This document shows, one piece after another, positions 48,278 through 60,364 of a stretch of 64,000 bases of DNA. Made by a program: the position numbers and the translations under genes. Position 1 is the first letter of the stretch; each line of letters begins with the position of its first letter. The notes under the pieces are model-generated. The model saw nothing but the letters and a program-made list of their open reading frames with translations, did not search any database and was not told where the DNA came from. Origin of the DNA: Lactifluus volemus (lineage: Eukaryota > Basidiomycota > Agaricomycetes > Russulales > Russulaceae); NCBI GenBank assembly GCA_022376515.1, contig WTXI01000023.1, positions 310,001-374,000 of the forward strand. Reading direction: 5' to 3'.

Positions 48278-50727
48278 CTACGCTGGACGATCAATGCCGC
48301 CAGAGGAGGGAGCTGTGTCGAAGGTAATTTGAAGGCGCGAAACGTCCGTCGTTAGGTCAGAGACGGATATAGCCGACTCGCGAGACTGCTCTGTGATATC
48401 CAGGGGCGGTGGAAGAGAGATAGACGTCGGAAACGTGGAGGGGAGAGGAAGAGGTGTGTCACTGGAAACTGTGGCCGAGAATGATGATGATGGAATGTCA
48501 GGGACAACTCCGAGACCTGCATTCATTTGCGGATCGGGACTACGGCTAAGCGGCGGGGAAAAGGATGGGTGAGAGATGAATGTAGACACTGCCGGTGCGG
48601 GATGAGGTTCCAACTCTGAGTTGGAAGTGGGCGAGATGGTAGGGGGTTTGTCAGTGAGACCTTGGGTTATTATGTCAAGTGAAGTAGCAGCGGGGTCAAA
48701 ATTGTCGAGAGGAGAGCGGTGGGAGGTCTCTTAGGTCGATGCGGGGAGGGATGACACGGCGGGCTCTGTGGAAAGGTTCATAAAGGCGTCGGGAAGAGTC
48801 GGAGGTGGTCGCGAGAGGATGATGACCCGGGATATTGCATAGTGGGTACGAAAATGGGAGGAACAGAACGTGGTGAAAACGAAATGTGGAACCATCGAAG
48901 TCGGTCGGGGCAGCATCGGTGCCTTGATGTAAAGCGATATAAAGATGCCGAATTGATCCGAGAATATAAAAAGCAATGTCATTAGATCCACGATCGCGCG
49001 CTTCTCGAGTGATCTCGTTCCACAAATCACAGAAGTCGTGCTGCAGTCCGGGAAGAGTATTTTCAATGCCAAATTCGGAAATGGACCGCAGGATGACCCC
49101 TAGCGACCCTAGGGAAAGAGCCGTATCTAGAATTTCATGACTCTTGGGACACAAGCGGAAGAGTGGGCGAGTGATGTGGATCAAGTTGGCAAGTAAAACG
49201 CTGTCACCATTTGCAAGGTAATTTCCAAAAACTTCTTCTGACAGATCAAGTTGATCCTTGGCTAGTGCCTCCCAACGCTCATCGCGTTCCGACGTGTTTG
49301 CAATGACGCCAGCAATTATGCCTTGAGAACATAAACCAGGAACTTGGCCATCACTAGTACTTGTCAGAGATTGCCAAATATCAATCGATCGCAACAGATC
49401 ATCTTCGGAAAAAAAAACGCTCCTGAGGGTGGACATGGTTGAAAGGGAGAGATGTGCTGCATCGACAGCCTTCGCGCAGATGATGACGCGCCTTTTCTTG
49501 TCTTCCTCCGACAAAAGACTAGATGACAAGGTATGGTCACCGAAATTGAAAAACGCCTCTGCCAATTGCTTGTCAAACTTGGCGAAATCGGGTTCTTGGT
49601 CACGTTCTTGGATTACTTCGGAGCTACAGAAGCCAGGGATGGCTTCGAAGAACTGTTCGAGTTCCTTATCTTCTTCCAGAGCTTGAATAGTCCATTTTAG
49701 GATATGGTCGGTGATCTTCGTCGACAATTCCGAGCCAGATTCTTGGACGATCTTCGTGAAGCCCTGAAAGGGTAGATCTCTTTCGAGGTACCGCCGCTGA
49801 GAAAGAAGGTAACGAATTCGGCGGGTTGCAGAGAACGTGAAATTAAAGAAGAGCCACACAGACGAAGAAAGTGGTGAATAATATGGGCTATCGTGCCAGA
49901 AAATTGGCATCAACGTGATGCATCCATATACACCTCCAGCAAGCCCAACCCACCAAACAACCACACTGAACACAGTATGGTTGATGTTGAACAGATAAAT
50001 AGCCAATCCGGTGAAGAACAGAAACAACGACAAGTGTAGCAGAGCGGGCAGTGCTTCAACAGACCAAGGAAGGTGAAACGTTTCGACACCATTAGCAAAG
50101 AATGCACGGATTGGAGCTCGCTTGTGTGGACTGTATAGTGGCGGTTGAGTGATTGTGAGGAATCGACGTGCCCATTGCTGTAACATTGTCGCCAGTAGAG
50201 CAGATGTGAGACTGATGACCAAACTGAGGAACCAGAGTGAATTGACTAAGACTGCTGATTTCGGAGGAGAGAAGACGGGTGGTTGAACTGGAGTGGCAAT
50301 GATCGATGCACGAGATATGTTTGTGTCGGCAAGAAGTTGATAGATGTTTGCGAGATAGAACGCAGTGGAATCCTGTGGATTCTGTTTTAGGTCTTGAACG
50401 GAAACAGTGAGCAATGCTGCGAGTGCAGCCGAGAATAAGCCGGTCTACGGTATTTACGTTAGTCACTGGGCTCTAGTGTAGAGTCGATATAAGGCCTCAC
50501 GAAGATAAGGATGCCGTCTGCATCCTTTTGCCAACGTTTGGTCATTTTTTTATCTTCTCCCTCTGTCATCTTAATGTACATATGGAAGAGGGGACCTGAG
50601 GTATCTGAAAAGATGGCCTGCCCTTGCGATGATCGACCTTGCTCTGTCCGAGCCTGAGGGCTGGCTGATAGGGCGGATGAACGTGATGATGATCACTTGG
50701 ACTAACGTATAACATACTGTCGTCCAT
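48278..50727 (-). pseudogene. DUF6535 gene 8, tail lost by indels
   Basis: Exons are 50718-50727, 50501-50664 and an exon 3 beginning at 50444. The N-terminus, four membrane segments and helical region are intact. Near 48795 a one-base insertion (gggaagagtcgg) shifts the frame. About 75 bp is also deleted near 48730, and a stop follows at 48696, giving 640 aa without the normal Pro/Ser-rich tail. The remaining tail sequence (48278-48613) is still open in its own frame, ending GGIDRPA. If the tail is dispensable the truncated protein could still be made. The variable region groups with genes 1 and 7. Confidence 0.8.
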
Positions 50728-51423
50728 TTCCTGTTGAGGTAGATTCTCTCTGTTGGTGGCTTCCGGGGTAGCAGGTCGGGACGAGAGGAGGAACGGAGCA
50801 TAAATCGAGGTGAGGCGACGAAAGTACAAGTACAGTTACGTAAGATCAAGTGCATCATGATAAACGCCGACAAGTCGCGTGCCTTGGGGCCATCGTAGTA
50901 TACTTAGCTGAATGATTAATATGAACATGCTACATAAATGCAGATTCAAAAGCAAAAAGACTTTGCATAGCTGTGAAGATATGTCGTACTGTATCTGCTC
51001 TTTCCATTCCCTGACGATGAAATTGACGGAAAGGGTGCTAACACTTGAGGAGGAGTCTAACTGTTGTATACGCTTCCTCTACTTTTTCTTCCACCCATTC
51101 TTGTGGCTTTTCCTGTCCAATAACTGTCATCCCTATCGCGATGCTTGCGTGCCATCTTCCGCCATGAGGGGGTCGCAGTGGCATTCTCTCGTTAATCCCC
51201 TCCCATTCAAGGCCACTTTCTCATATTCCCAGTACTTGTGCGATATTAGACGCCTAATTGTGTGTCACCGCTAGGGCCATGCTAGACCCACAAGAAAGAG
51301 CCGAAGGATCTAGGTTGTGTCACTCCGCACAAATGCTGAGCACTGATCCTTGTAATTTCTTCTGCCTTATGTGGTGCAGGCTCGCACAGCAGGCATCACT
51401 CCCCAATGGTCGACAATATTTTT
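50728..51423 (-). promoter_or_regulatory. 5' flank of DUF6535 gene 8
   Basis: Conserved upstream region without large insertion. From about 51240 rightwards many CpG sites of the paralogs are TpG or CpA (for example gagcactgatcc for gagcgctgatcc). Confidence 0.5.
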
Positions 51424-51814
51424 TGGCATGATATTGAGCCAATTTCAGGGTGTCACCTCACACATTGACTATATAAAATAAGAAATATCAGCACAGGGTG
51501 GAATGCCAGGTGCTTATTACTTGGCACAGATTCCTCGATAAGTCCAGGTGGCCGTAGTCCAACAAGCACTCACTGATTCAACATACGCAGATTGAACGAG
51601 GCCACCCTGAACGTCCGAAACACCCATTGGTTTAACTTTCCACCAACTACGAAATGTCAGCTATGGACCCGAGCTACATAAGGGATGAACGCACTTGTCG
51701 TCATCGGATTTCTCGATGAGTAAGAGCAGTTGACCCTCTTTCATCTTCGGATTGGGGAGCGTAGTCATATGATGCCTTGAGAATGGCAATTTATTCCTCG
51801 TATTTGTCACTCAT
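51424..51814 (-). pseudogene. SLA1 5' fragment t7, degenerate
   Basis: ATG at 51814, frame broken within exon 1. It keeps PQSEDER-like and KEDQLLLLIEKSDD segments and the WWKVKPMGVSD part of exon 2. Same lesions as t2 (Phe-Met-Lys-type change at the acidic loop and loss of the IEI segment), plus CpG loss. Confidence 0.8.
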
Positions 51815-52491
51815 GAGCGCGCACAAAGTTTGTTGTCAAGAATTGAGATAGAGTTGTCGCTCTCACTCTCGCACGTGGCTGGAGCACGCCCTCTTACATA
51901 ATACGTTGCCGCCCGCAGCTCAGCGCTCAGGAAAAGTCAGCATGAGCGCCTCTTATGTGCTTTGCGCCAGCCGGACCCTACACTTGGCGAGGACATTTGA
52001 ACTAACTGTTCGTCTGTTTATTAATAAATTACACAATCTGGTTATTCTCTGCTCGTGATACTTCTGGTGCGGTTACCTTTGATCTTGCGGTCCTTCGATC
52101 TTTGGCTGAGAAATAGACATTCCTTTTTGGAAACTAGTCGTTCAATCTGTTCATCTCTGACTGTTTCTCGAGTTTCTCGAACATGATTCACTTGGGACGC
52201 CGGTGGTGCCCCCGTTGGGTAGGGTCCCAGGTTCCCTTCCAACCGAGTCATCTTCGAGAACAGATCCTACTCCTCGCACAAACTCTTCAGCTGAACGATC
52301 CGCGTCTTGCCACTCGAATCTACTTTGATCCAGCTTGATAATTGATAACCCTTGACATGGACCAAAACTGTCCGCGTCTCCCGGGAAGTTATCATGAACC
52401 ATACACTGCTGTCCGCGCGGGCGCCATCTATTAATGAACAACCGACGGCACGCTGTCGTATCCAACAGTGATACCAGTAGTGCGTTTTGTA
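51815..52491. repeat. Truncated spacer 3' of SLA1 copy C
   Basis: Counterpart of 14311-14885, joined to SLA1 at about 52475 through the same ggtatcactg boundary. Contains the minus-strand open segment SRFEWQDADRS (52200-52390). No complete gene. Confidence 0.6.
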
Positions 52492-55400
52492 TTATGGTTG
52501 ACGTAGTATTTGCGTCCACCATAGGTTGTGGTGCAAGTGAGGGTTGGAAACCAGTCGGTTGTGGAGCCAGCTGGAAATCGTCGGCTGTGTAGCCAACGAC
52601 GGCTGGAAACCTGTCGGTTGTGGAGCCTGAAAACCCGTCGGCTGTGGTTCAAATCCACTGGTAGGTTGGAACCCGGTCAGCTGTGGTCCCAAGAACGAGG
52701 GCGAAGTTGCCGGGCGCGTAGGCACGAGCGGGGCGAGCAGGCCTTGGTTTACCGGGACCAGCGCGAGCGGGCCACGCGGGCCGCCAGCCGCGGGAGGCGG
52801 GAGAAACCCGGTTCGTTGGGCCTGAAGCAGGTGTTGACCGAGTGGTGAGGGCGATGGCCCGACGCCGAGGCCTTGGTTGTAGCCAGCTGGAGGAGGCGAG
52901 GTGATCGATGGTGAGGGTGTAGCGGCAGGAGAAGGTTTCGGAGCGGCGGCTGGGCCAGGAGGATGCACGCGCAGCTGGCTCAGACGCGCGAGTTGGTCAA
53001 AGATGTCAGCCTCTGTCGTCTTCGCTAGTCCACCGGAGCTGGTACTGGATGAAGTCGCTATCTGTGTTGCTGGAGCAGACGGGGCACGCGGAGGTTGTGG
53101 CGGGAGTGAAGAGGTAACTGCGGCAGGGAGAGGTGGCACTGATGGGACGCGTTCCGGGACGGGGGGTGTCGCAGCGACGGGCTTGGTCGAGCTCGGTCTA
53201 TTTGTCCACGCATCGTCATCGAAGCCCGATGGAGCAGCAGAGTTCGACCTTGAAGGGACTTGTGAAGGCGGGGACAAGGTGGTCGGCGCAGACGTTGGAC
53301 TGGATACTTGTGGGGTCGTCGAACGGGCTATCTGTTCCGACGCGGTCGAGATGGCACCAAGATCGACAGCACCGGGAGCAGTGCTTCCCGTCTTGCTCGG
53401 CGTCGGGCGTCCTCTCCGCGCATTCTTGAGTTGACCTCCGGGATTGGTGAACAAGTTAGGTGGCCCGGGGCTAGGCGTAGCGCGCGCAGACATCGACCGT
53501 TCGTCGTTGCCGAGGAGGTTTACCTCCGAGGAAGCAGGCTTTGATGGAGCCTTTGGACGGCGCGCGTCGATAACCTTGGCGACGCGGATGATATCGCCTT
53601 CGCGCAAGCCCAGAGTGCGTAGAGTGGATTCCGAAATATCAGGCAGAATCGATTCGTCGATCTTGTCCCGCTCAAAGGAAGTGGCGTAGCGCGTGCAATC
53701 ATCCAGATCACACCCTGCGTTGAGGAAAAATTCGAACCAGTCTATCTGTGGGCCCTTCTTCTGAGGCGCAGGAGCTGGCTGGGGGGATCGATGGCGCTTC
53801 GCCAGGGGCTCATCATCCTCGTCACTCTTTCGTGAGCTCGAGCCCCCGCGACCCATGATCTTCTCCACGTAGCGCACGTCTTCAACTGACATCTTCTCGG
53901 ATGGTACTTCAATGATCACGCCATTCATCTTGTGTAGGCGGAGCACGCCGTTCTTGTAGCCAAGGAAAGCGGCCACAACACGAAACTGCCCAGATCGATC
54001 GCGCCACTCGCGCGTCTGGTTTGGATCGGGGGGAGCACCTGGTAGAAAGTATGGAAAAGAAATCAAACGAAAGAAGACATAGCAACTCACGCTTTTCGAT
54101 GGACTTGCGCGAGTCAGAACTAGACTTTGATGAAGATGGATGAGACGAGGCCTTTGCCTTGGTCGATCTTTTCTCGCGCCGGTCTTCCCCCTCGGGTTCG
54201 TCCTCCGCGCGCTCCTTCTCGCGCCTTTCACGGTCCTCGCGTTCACGTTCACGTTGCTCGCGTTCGCGTTCGCGCTTCTCCTTCTCTTTGCGTTTACGAT
54301 CGGCTTCGGCGGCCATTGCTGCGGCTTTGGCGCGTTGTTCTCGTTCCTCCCTCTCCTTCCGCTCGCGCTTCTCTTTTGCCTCACGTTCCGTGCGTTCTGC
54401 TGCAGCGCGCTCCTCTGCTTCACGCTCAGCCTCGCCGTCGTCTTCTCTCGCTTCCGGTTCGACCACCCGAGCAGGCGAGCGACCCATGGCTGCGGGGTGC
54501 AAGTCTCCACTAGTTGAGGAAGGACGCAGCTCGATATACGACGCAGGCACTACTCCCTCATTGTCTTTCACATCCCTACACTTCCACCACTCGTCGCCGT
54601 CTTGCTCGATTACCCATAGAGCATCGCCCTCGGCTACGGTCAGTTCGTCATCTCCCTGAGCCTGGAAGTCATACAAAGCGTAGGCCTCCAGACCGTCGAC
54701 ATCCTCGAGCTTGGGTGGTTCCTCTTCTTGTTCTAGAGGAGATGGGGAGCGTGGGGGAATAATGGCAGGGCTTGCCTCGGAGAAGTGCACGCCTTTCTTA
54801 CCAGGACTGTGCGCCCCATCTGTACGTAAAGGTGGAGGAAGTGTGCGTTGTACTGGAGCGGTGGGTTCGGACGCAGCTTCGGCTTCCGGTCCGGCCGCCG
54901 AGTCGGTACTGCCGCGAGCAAGACTGCGCGAAGACTCGAGTTTGGCTAGAATCTCTTCGGCCGTATCCTTGTTGCCTGCATGAAAGTGCAGACTCGTAGC
55001 GACCGTGCCACCAACTTCGATCAGTACATGTTTTGACTTGTCGATATGCGCTGAAGTAATGTCACCAGTCTGCCACTTTTGCACTGGTGTCTGGCATCCG
55101 GGATCGACGTCAATGCCACGGAGCGCAAAGAAAGCACCTGTTCGAAAACGTACCTTGTCGGCCTCGCTAGCAAAAAATACGGCACCATTGCCAATTCCAA
55201 GGGTGCCCTTCTTCTTCTTGCCTTTCTTGTCCACCTCAGAGATTGCCCATGTCTTGATGGCGTCTGCCTTGGCCTTGGAGGCGGTGGAGCGGACGAGCTC
55301 TGCAGGATCGACATATGTGCTGACCGGACGCGCTGGGCGGGGAGGAGAATCGGGAACGACAATGCTGGCAGCTGCGGAAGGAGCAGGGGCGGGGGCGGAG

Positions 55401-56185
55401 GAACCGGAATCATCCATACTCTAGCGCTAAATCAGTGCCAAGTCGAAGAAAAAGAATAGAGAGGGCGACCTCAACATAATTCCCAGGAATGTAGCCAACC
55501 TTGCCACTGTCCTTCTCTTGCACAAGCAGCCAACCATCGTCCTCTATGCCAAACGCGAGCAACACCTGTTCCTCTTTCAAGGATAGTTCACCTTGAGCAG
55601 CCGCGTCGTAATCATATTGTGCCTTTACAATGGAGGAGTGCTCGGCCTATGGTAAAGGGAAACAACGTGAGCAACAAACCAAACCACAACACGATAATGG
55701 GAGAAAGGGCGGCCGAAGCTTTTGGGGTAATCTTGAGAAGTATGTGTGAAGTGATAAGGGCTGAGGCACCACCGACAAGGCCGGGTTACTGGGCACGATA
55801 TTGAGCCGATTTCAGGGTTTCACCTCACACATCGACTATGGAAATAAGAAATATCGGCACAGGGCGGAACGCCAGGCGCTTATAACTTGGCGCGGATTCC
55901 TCGACGAGTCCATGTGGCAGTCCAACGAGCACTCACCGATTCAACATACGCAGATGGAACGAGGCCACCCTGAACGTCCGAAACACCCATTGGCTTAACT
56001 TTCCACCAACTATGAAATGTCAGCGATGTACCCGAGCTACACAAGGGATGAACGTACTCGTCATCAGTTTTCTCGACGAGTAAAAGTAGTTGATCCTCCT
56101 TGATTTCGATTTCATCTTCGGATTGGGGAACGTAGTCATATGATGCTTTGAGAACGGCGATGTATTCCTCGTGTTCGTCACTCAT
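52492..56185 (-). CDS. SLA1: SLA1 copy C, near full length, altered C-terminus
   Basis: Six exons: 56058-56185, 55937-56009, 55470-55646, 55154-55420, 54091-55090 and 52492-54038, giving 1063 aa. Domains: SH3-1 5-67, SH3-2 68-126, SH3-3 about 349-403, charged linker, SHD1 about 553-610, SHD2/SAM-like about 647-706, and a Pro/Ser tail with LQAQRTG and LGPQLTG sites. The linker has 17 more codons than copy B (REREREQREREREDRERR in place of a shorter run), a pure repeat-length difference. The tail lacks the TTGFNGFVP insertion of copy B. The frame is lost in the repeat tail at about 52587, and translation ends ..WWTQILRQP. Beyond that, LAPQPTGFQPSLAPQP continues in another frame, showing that the native C-terminus was longer. 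Confidence 0.88.
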
Positions 56186-56368
56186 GAGCGCACAAGTTTG
56201 TTGTCAAGAATAGAGATAGAGTTGTTGTTATTGACGCTCTCTCTCTCGCACCGAACCGGATGGAGCACGGCGCTTATGTAATACGTTGCCGTACACGCGC
56301 AGCAGCGCTCGAGCGCCTCTTCAGTTATACGCTTTGGGCCACCCTGCAGTGCGAGGACATTTGAACTA
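56186..56368 (-). promoter_or_regulatory. SLA1 copy C upstream region
   Basis: Conserved 180 bp: a 5' leader rich in CTCTCT on the plus strand (56236-56250) and a GC-rich segment with gcgcagcagcgctcgagcgc near 56297. The same block precedes every intact SLA1 start, so it probably holds the core promoter. It is cut at 56368 by the adjacent element. Confidence 0.5.
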
Positions 56369-57153
56369 CAGTCGCCTCCCTCTTAACCCATACCAGTTGG
56401 TTTATGCCCTGGGCTATGGGTTATGAGGGAGTATGGGCAACCGGAATTCAGGTACGCGAGATTGAGCCCGGGCCGGGTCGGGCCTCCGAGTCAGCCTCAG
56501 GCTGCTGACACAGCGAGGAGTCGAGGACTTGCAAGTGCTGGTGAAATGACACGCTTTTGAAGCAGTCTGAGTTGCTGGGGGGCTTTTGAGGTGTAGAAGG
56601 CCCTGGTCATGCAATGAGGGCAGAAAAATGCTAGATTGAATGACAGAGGGGGCATATGTACATGTGTAATCAAAGCACCGGTCAAAATGCAGGTCAAGTC
56701 TAAGACAAAGGGACTTGGAGAATCTTGTAAATACTGAAGGGACACAATGGGACTCGGGTGAGAATGAATGGGGATTCGGGGAAGGTGAAACACAAGGAAA
56801 CACGAAAGCATTGAAGATGGGCAGCCTGATGGGCATTGTCTTGATGCCGACCAACTCAACAATTCTGCAAGCCCTTTTGTACAGAATAAGGAGGGATTTC
56901 CATGGTAGAGATAGCAGCTTCACAGTTTCACAGAGGTGTTTGTGTCAAAAATAACTATTATATAGTAACAAGCTTCATGATCCCTCAATTACATCCTCAA
57001 AGTGTATGGGTTTTGGCTTCAGAAATTGTATGGGCTATGGGGTATAAGGGAGTTATGGGTTATCACCTGCAAACCAACTTGGTTTACCCAAAATTGTATG
57101 GCCTTTGAGGGAGTATGAGTTAGCGGGGATATGGGTTAGGAGGGAGGCGACTG
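56369..57153. mobile_element. Tc1/mariner-type non-autonomous element
   Basis: A 785 bp insertion with terminal inverted repeats cagtcgcctccctcttaacc.. and its reverse complement at the right end (one mismatch in about 24 bp), flanked by TA (56367-56368 and 57154-57155). TA flanks are typical of Tc1/mariner/pogo superfamily elements. Subterminal tatggg and gagggag motifs recur. No transposase is encoded; the open frames inside show no family features. About 0.8 kb of spacer that should separate the two flanks is missing. Confidence 0.78.
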
Positions 57154-57879
57154 TATGGCATCACATCCTTCCACCGTGACCCCGTAGAAATAGACATTCC
57201 TTTTTAGAAACTACTCATATCATTCTGTTCCTCTCTGCCTGTTTCTCGAACATGAGTCACTTACCTATTTCTCGAAATGTGCCACCTTGCGACGCCAGTG
57301 GTACCCCCCGTTGGGCAGTGTCCCAAGTCTCCCGCCTTCCAATTGTTGTTCAAGTTGTGGCGCACTGGCCCCTTGCCACAGTCAATCACTCTTATCATGC
57401 ACCATGCACCGTTGTCCACGCGGGCGCCATCTATTAAAGAACAACAGATGGCACGATGTTATATCCAGTACAGCCACGACAGAACTACGTACAATACAAG
57501 CGCTGAGTATTGCTCGAAACAAAAAACCCCTGGGCGCTGAGCGCTATACATACCACATCTCGCTTACGTGAAATTAAAGACATAAAAGAGGCACGGAACG
57601 AAGGATCAAGACCTGGCGAGCGGCGAATATCGTACAGGAAAATGAAACGTATACAAGAAAGCGGACATTGCAAGATAGCGTGCCTGAGAAACAAGTAATG
57701 GCTCGAAGGAAGGAATCCGAGTCAAGCGTACTGGTTTTCAACACGGTACCGACTCCAGGGAACAGTGTGCACATTGACTTGGCAAGAGCAGTCAGAATCG
57801 ACGTTGACATGGATCTCAAAAGAGAAAGAACCCACCAGTATAAATATTCAATATGAGCCTGACCAGAGACTGCACGGCT
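57154..57879. repeat. Shortened spacer before DUF6535 gene 9
   Basis: Right-hand part of the spacer only. The left part, including the small plus-strand frame, is gone. Closest to 43660-44340, sharing its deletion near 57468. No gene recognised. Confidence 0.65.
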
Positions 57880-60364
57880 CTATGCTGGACGGTCAATGCC
57901 GCCAGAGGAGGATACCGAGTCGGGGGAAACTTGAAGACGCGAAGAATCCGCCGCTAGTTCAGGGACGGATATAGCCGACTCGCGAGATTGCTCTGTGATA
58001 TCTAGGGGCGGTGGGAGAGAGATAGACGTCGGAAACGCGGAGGGGAGAGGAAGAGGAGTGTCACTGGCAACTGTGCCCGAGAATGATTCTGGAATGTCAG
58101 GGACAACTCCGAGACCTGCGTTCGTTTGCGGATCGGGACTGCGGCTAAGCGGTGGGGAAAAGGATGGGTGAGGGATGAATATAGACACTGCCGGTGCGGG
58201 ATGAGGTTCCAACTCTGAATTGGAAGTGGGCAAGATGGTAGGGGCTTTGTCAGTGAGACTTTGCGTTATTATGTCAAGTGAAGTAGCAGCGGGGTCAAGA
58301 TTGTCGGGAGGAGAGCGGTGGGAGGACTCGATGGTTGGGGGAGCATGAAGAACACCATGTAGAGATGATTCTCCGATAAAATGTACGCGGTTATCATCTT
58401 CGGTCGATGCGGGGAAGGACGACACGGCGGGCTCTGTGGAAAGGTTCAGAAAGGCGTTGGGAGTTGTCGCGAGAGGATGATGACCCGGGATATTGCATAG
58501 TGGGTACCAAAATGGGTCGTCCATAACGTGGCTATAATGATGTGTAGAAGCATCGAAGGCGGTCGGGGCAGCATCGGTGCCTTGATGTAAAGCGATATAA
58601 AGTTGCCGAATGTTGTTGAGAGTATAATTAGCAATGAGGTGAGATCTGCGATTATGCAATTCTCGAGTGATTTCGTTCCACAAAGCACAGAAGCCGTGCT
58701 GTAGTCCAGGAAGGGTATTTTCAATGTCGAATTTGGAAATGCATGGCAGGATGTCCCTTAGGAAATAAGCCTGAAACTCATCCTCGAGACACAAGCGGAA
58801 GAGTGACCGAGTGATGTAGATAAAGTTGGCAAGTAAAACGCTGTCACCATTTGCAACGTAATTTCGAAAAGAATCTTCTGACAATCCAAGTTGATCCTTG
58901 GCTAGTGCCTCCCAACGCTCATCGCGTTCCGACGTGATTGCAATGACGCCAGCAGTTATGCCTTGAGAACATAAACCAGGAACTTGGCCATCAGTAGTAC
59001 TTGTCAGAGATTGCCACATATCAACAGATCGCAACAGATCCACACCGAGACTGAAAACTATGTCGAGGGTGGACATGGTTGTCCGGGAGAGTTGTGCTGC
59101 ATCGATAGCCTTCGCGCAGATGATGACACGCCTTTTCTTGTCTTCCTCCGACAAAAAACTAGACAACAAGGTGTGGAAACCGAAATTGGAAATCCCCTCT
59201 GCCAATGTCCCGTTAAATTTGTCACGGTGAGGTAGGGAACGTGCTTGGACTACTTCGGAGCAACAGAAGCCAGGGATGGCTTCGAAGAACTGTTCAAGTT
59301 CCTTATCTTCTTCCACAGCTTGAATAGTCCATGTTAGGATATGCTCGGTGATCTTCGTCGACAATTCCGAGCCAGATTCTTGGACGATCTTCGATAGGCC
59401 CTGAAAGGGTAGATATCTTTCGAGCCACTGCCCCTGAGAAAGAAAGTAACGAATTCGGCGAATTGCAGAAAAGGTGAAATTAAAGAAGAGAAACGCCGAC
59501 GAAGAAAGTGGGGAGTAATAGGGGCTATCGTGCCAGAAGATTGGCATCAACGTGATGCATCCATATACACCTCCAGCAAGCCCGACCCACCAAACAACCA
59601 CACTGAACACAGTATGGTTGATGTTGAACAGATAAATAGCCAGTCCGGTGAAGAACAGAAACAACGACAAGTGTAGCAGAGCGGGCAGCGCTTCAACAGA
59701 CCAAGGAAGGTGAAACCTTTCGACACCGTTAGCAAAGAATGCACGTATTGATGCTCGCTTGTGTGGACTGTATAGTGGCGGTTGAGTGATTGTGAGGAAT
59801 CGACGTGCCCATTGCTGTAACATTGTTGCCAGTAGCGCAGATGTGAGACTGATGACCAAACTGAGGGACCAGAGAGAGTTGACCAAGACTGCTGATGTCG
59901 GAGGAGAGAAGTCGGGTGGTTGAACTGGAGTGGCAAGGATGGATGCACGAGATATGTTTGGGTCGGCGAGAAGTTGATAGATGTTTGCGAGATAGAACAC
60001 AGTGGTATCCTGTGGATTCGATTTTAGGTCTTGAACGGAAACAGTGAGCAATGCTGCGAGTGCAGCCGAGAATAAGCCGGTCTACGATATTCACTTTAGT
60101 CACTGGGCTCTAGTGCAGTGTTGATATATGGGCTCACAAAGATAAGGATGCCGTCTGCATCCTTTTGCCAGCGATGGGACATCTTTTCGTCCTCTCCCTC
60201 TGTCATCTTAATGTACATATGGAAGAGGGGCCCTGAGCTATCTGAAAAGATGGCCTGCCCCTGCGAGGATTGACCTTGCTCTGTCCGAGCCTGAGGGCTG
60301 GCTGATAGGGCGGATGAACTTGATGATGATAAGGTAGGCTAACGTATAACATACTATTGTCCAT
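57880..60364 (-). CDS. DUF6535 membrane protein, gene 9
   Basis: Exons are 60355-60364, 60138-60301 and 57880-60081, giving 791 aa. From the N-terminus through the helical region it is almost identical to genes 3 and 6. The tail switches to the common form (PPPLDITEQSRESAISVPEL) and lacks the MQIPERSHEL cassette, so a recombination boundary lies in the tail near 58080-58200. Exon 2 ends in TTT rather than TTC. The four membrane segments and HDSPYYSPLSS are intact. Confidence 0.88.

Noticed and set aside
56414..56923. 169-residue minus-strand frame inside the mariner-type element as a transposase
   Set aside because: No DDE/D motif or helix-turn-helix is visible; composition is low-complexity and the element is too short for a full transposase.
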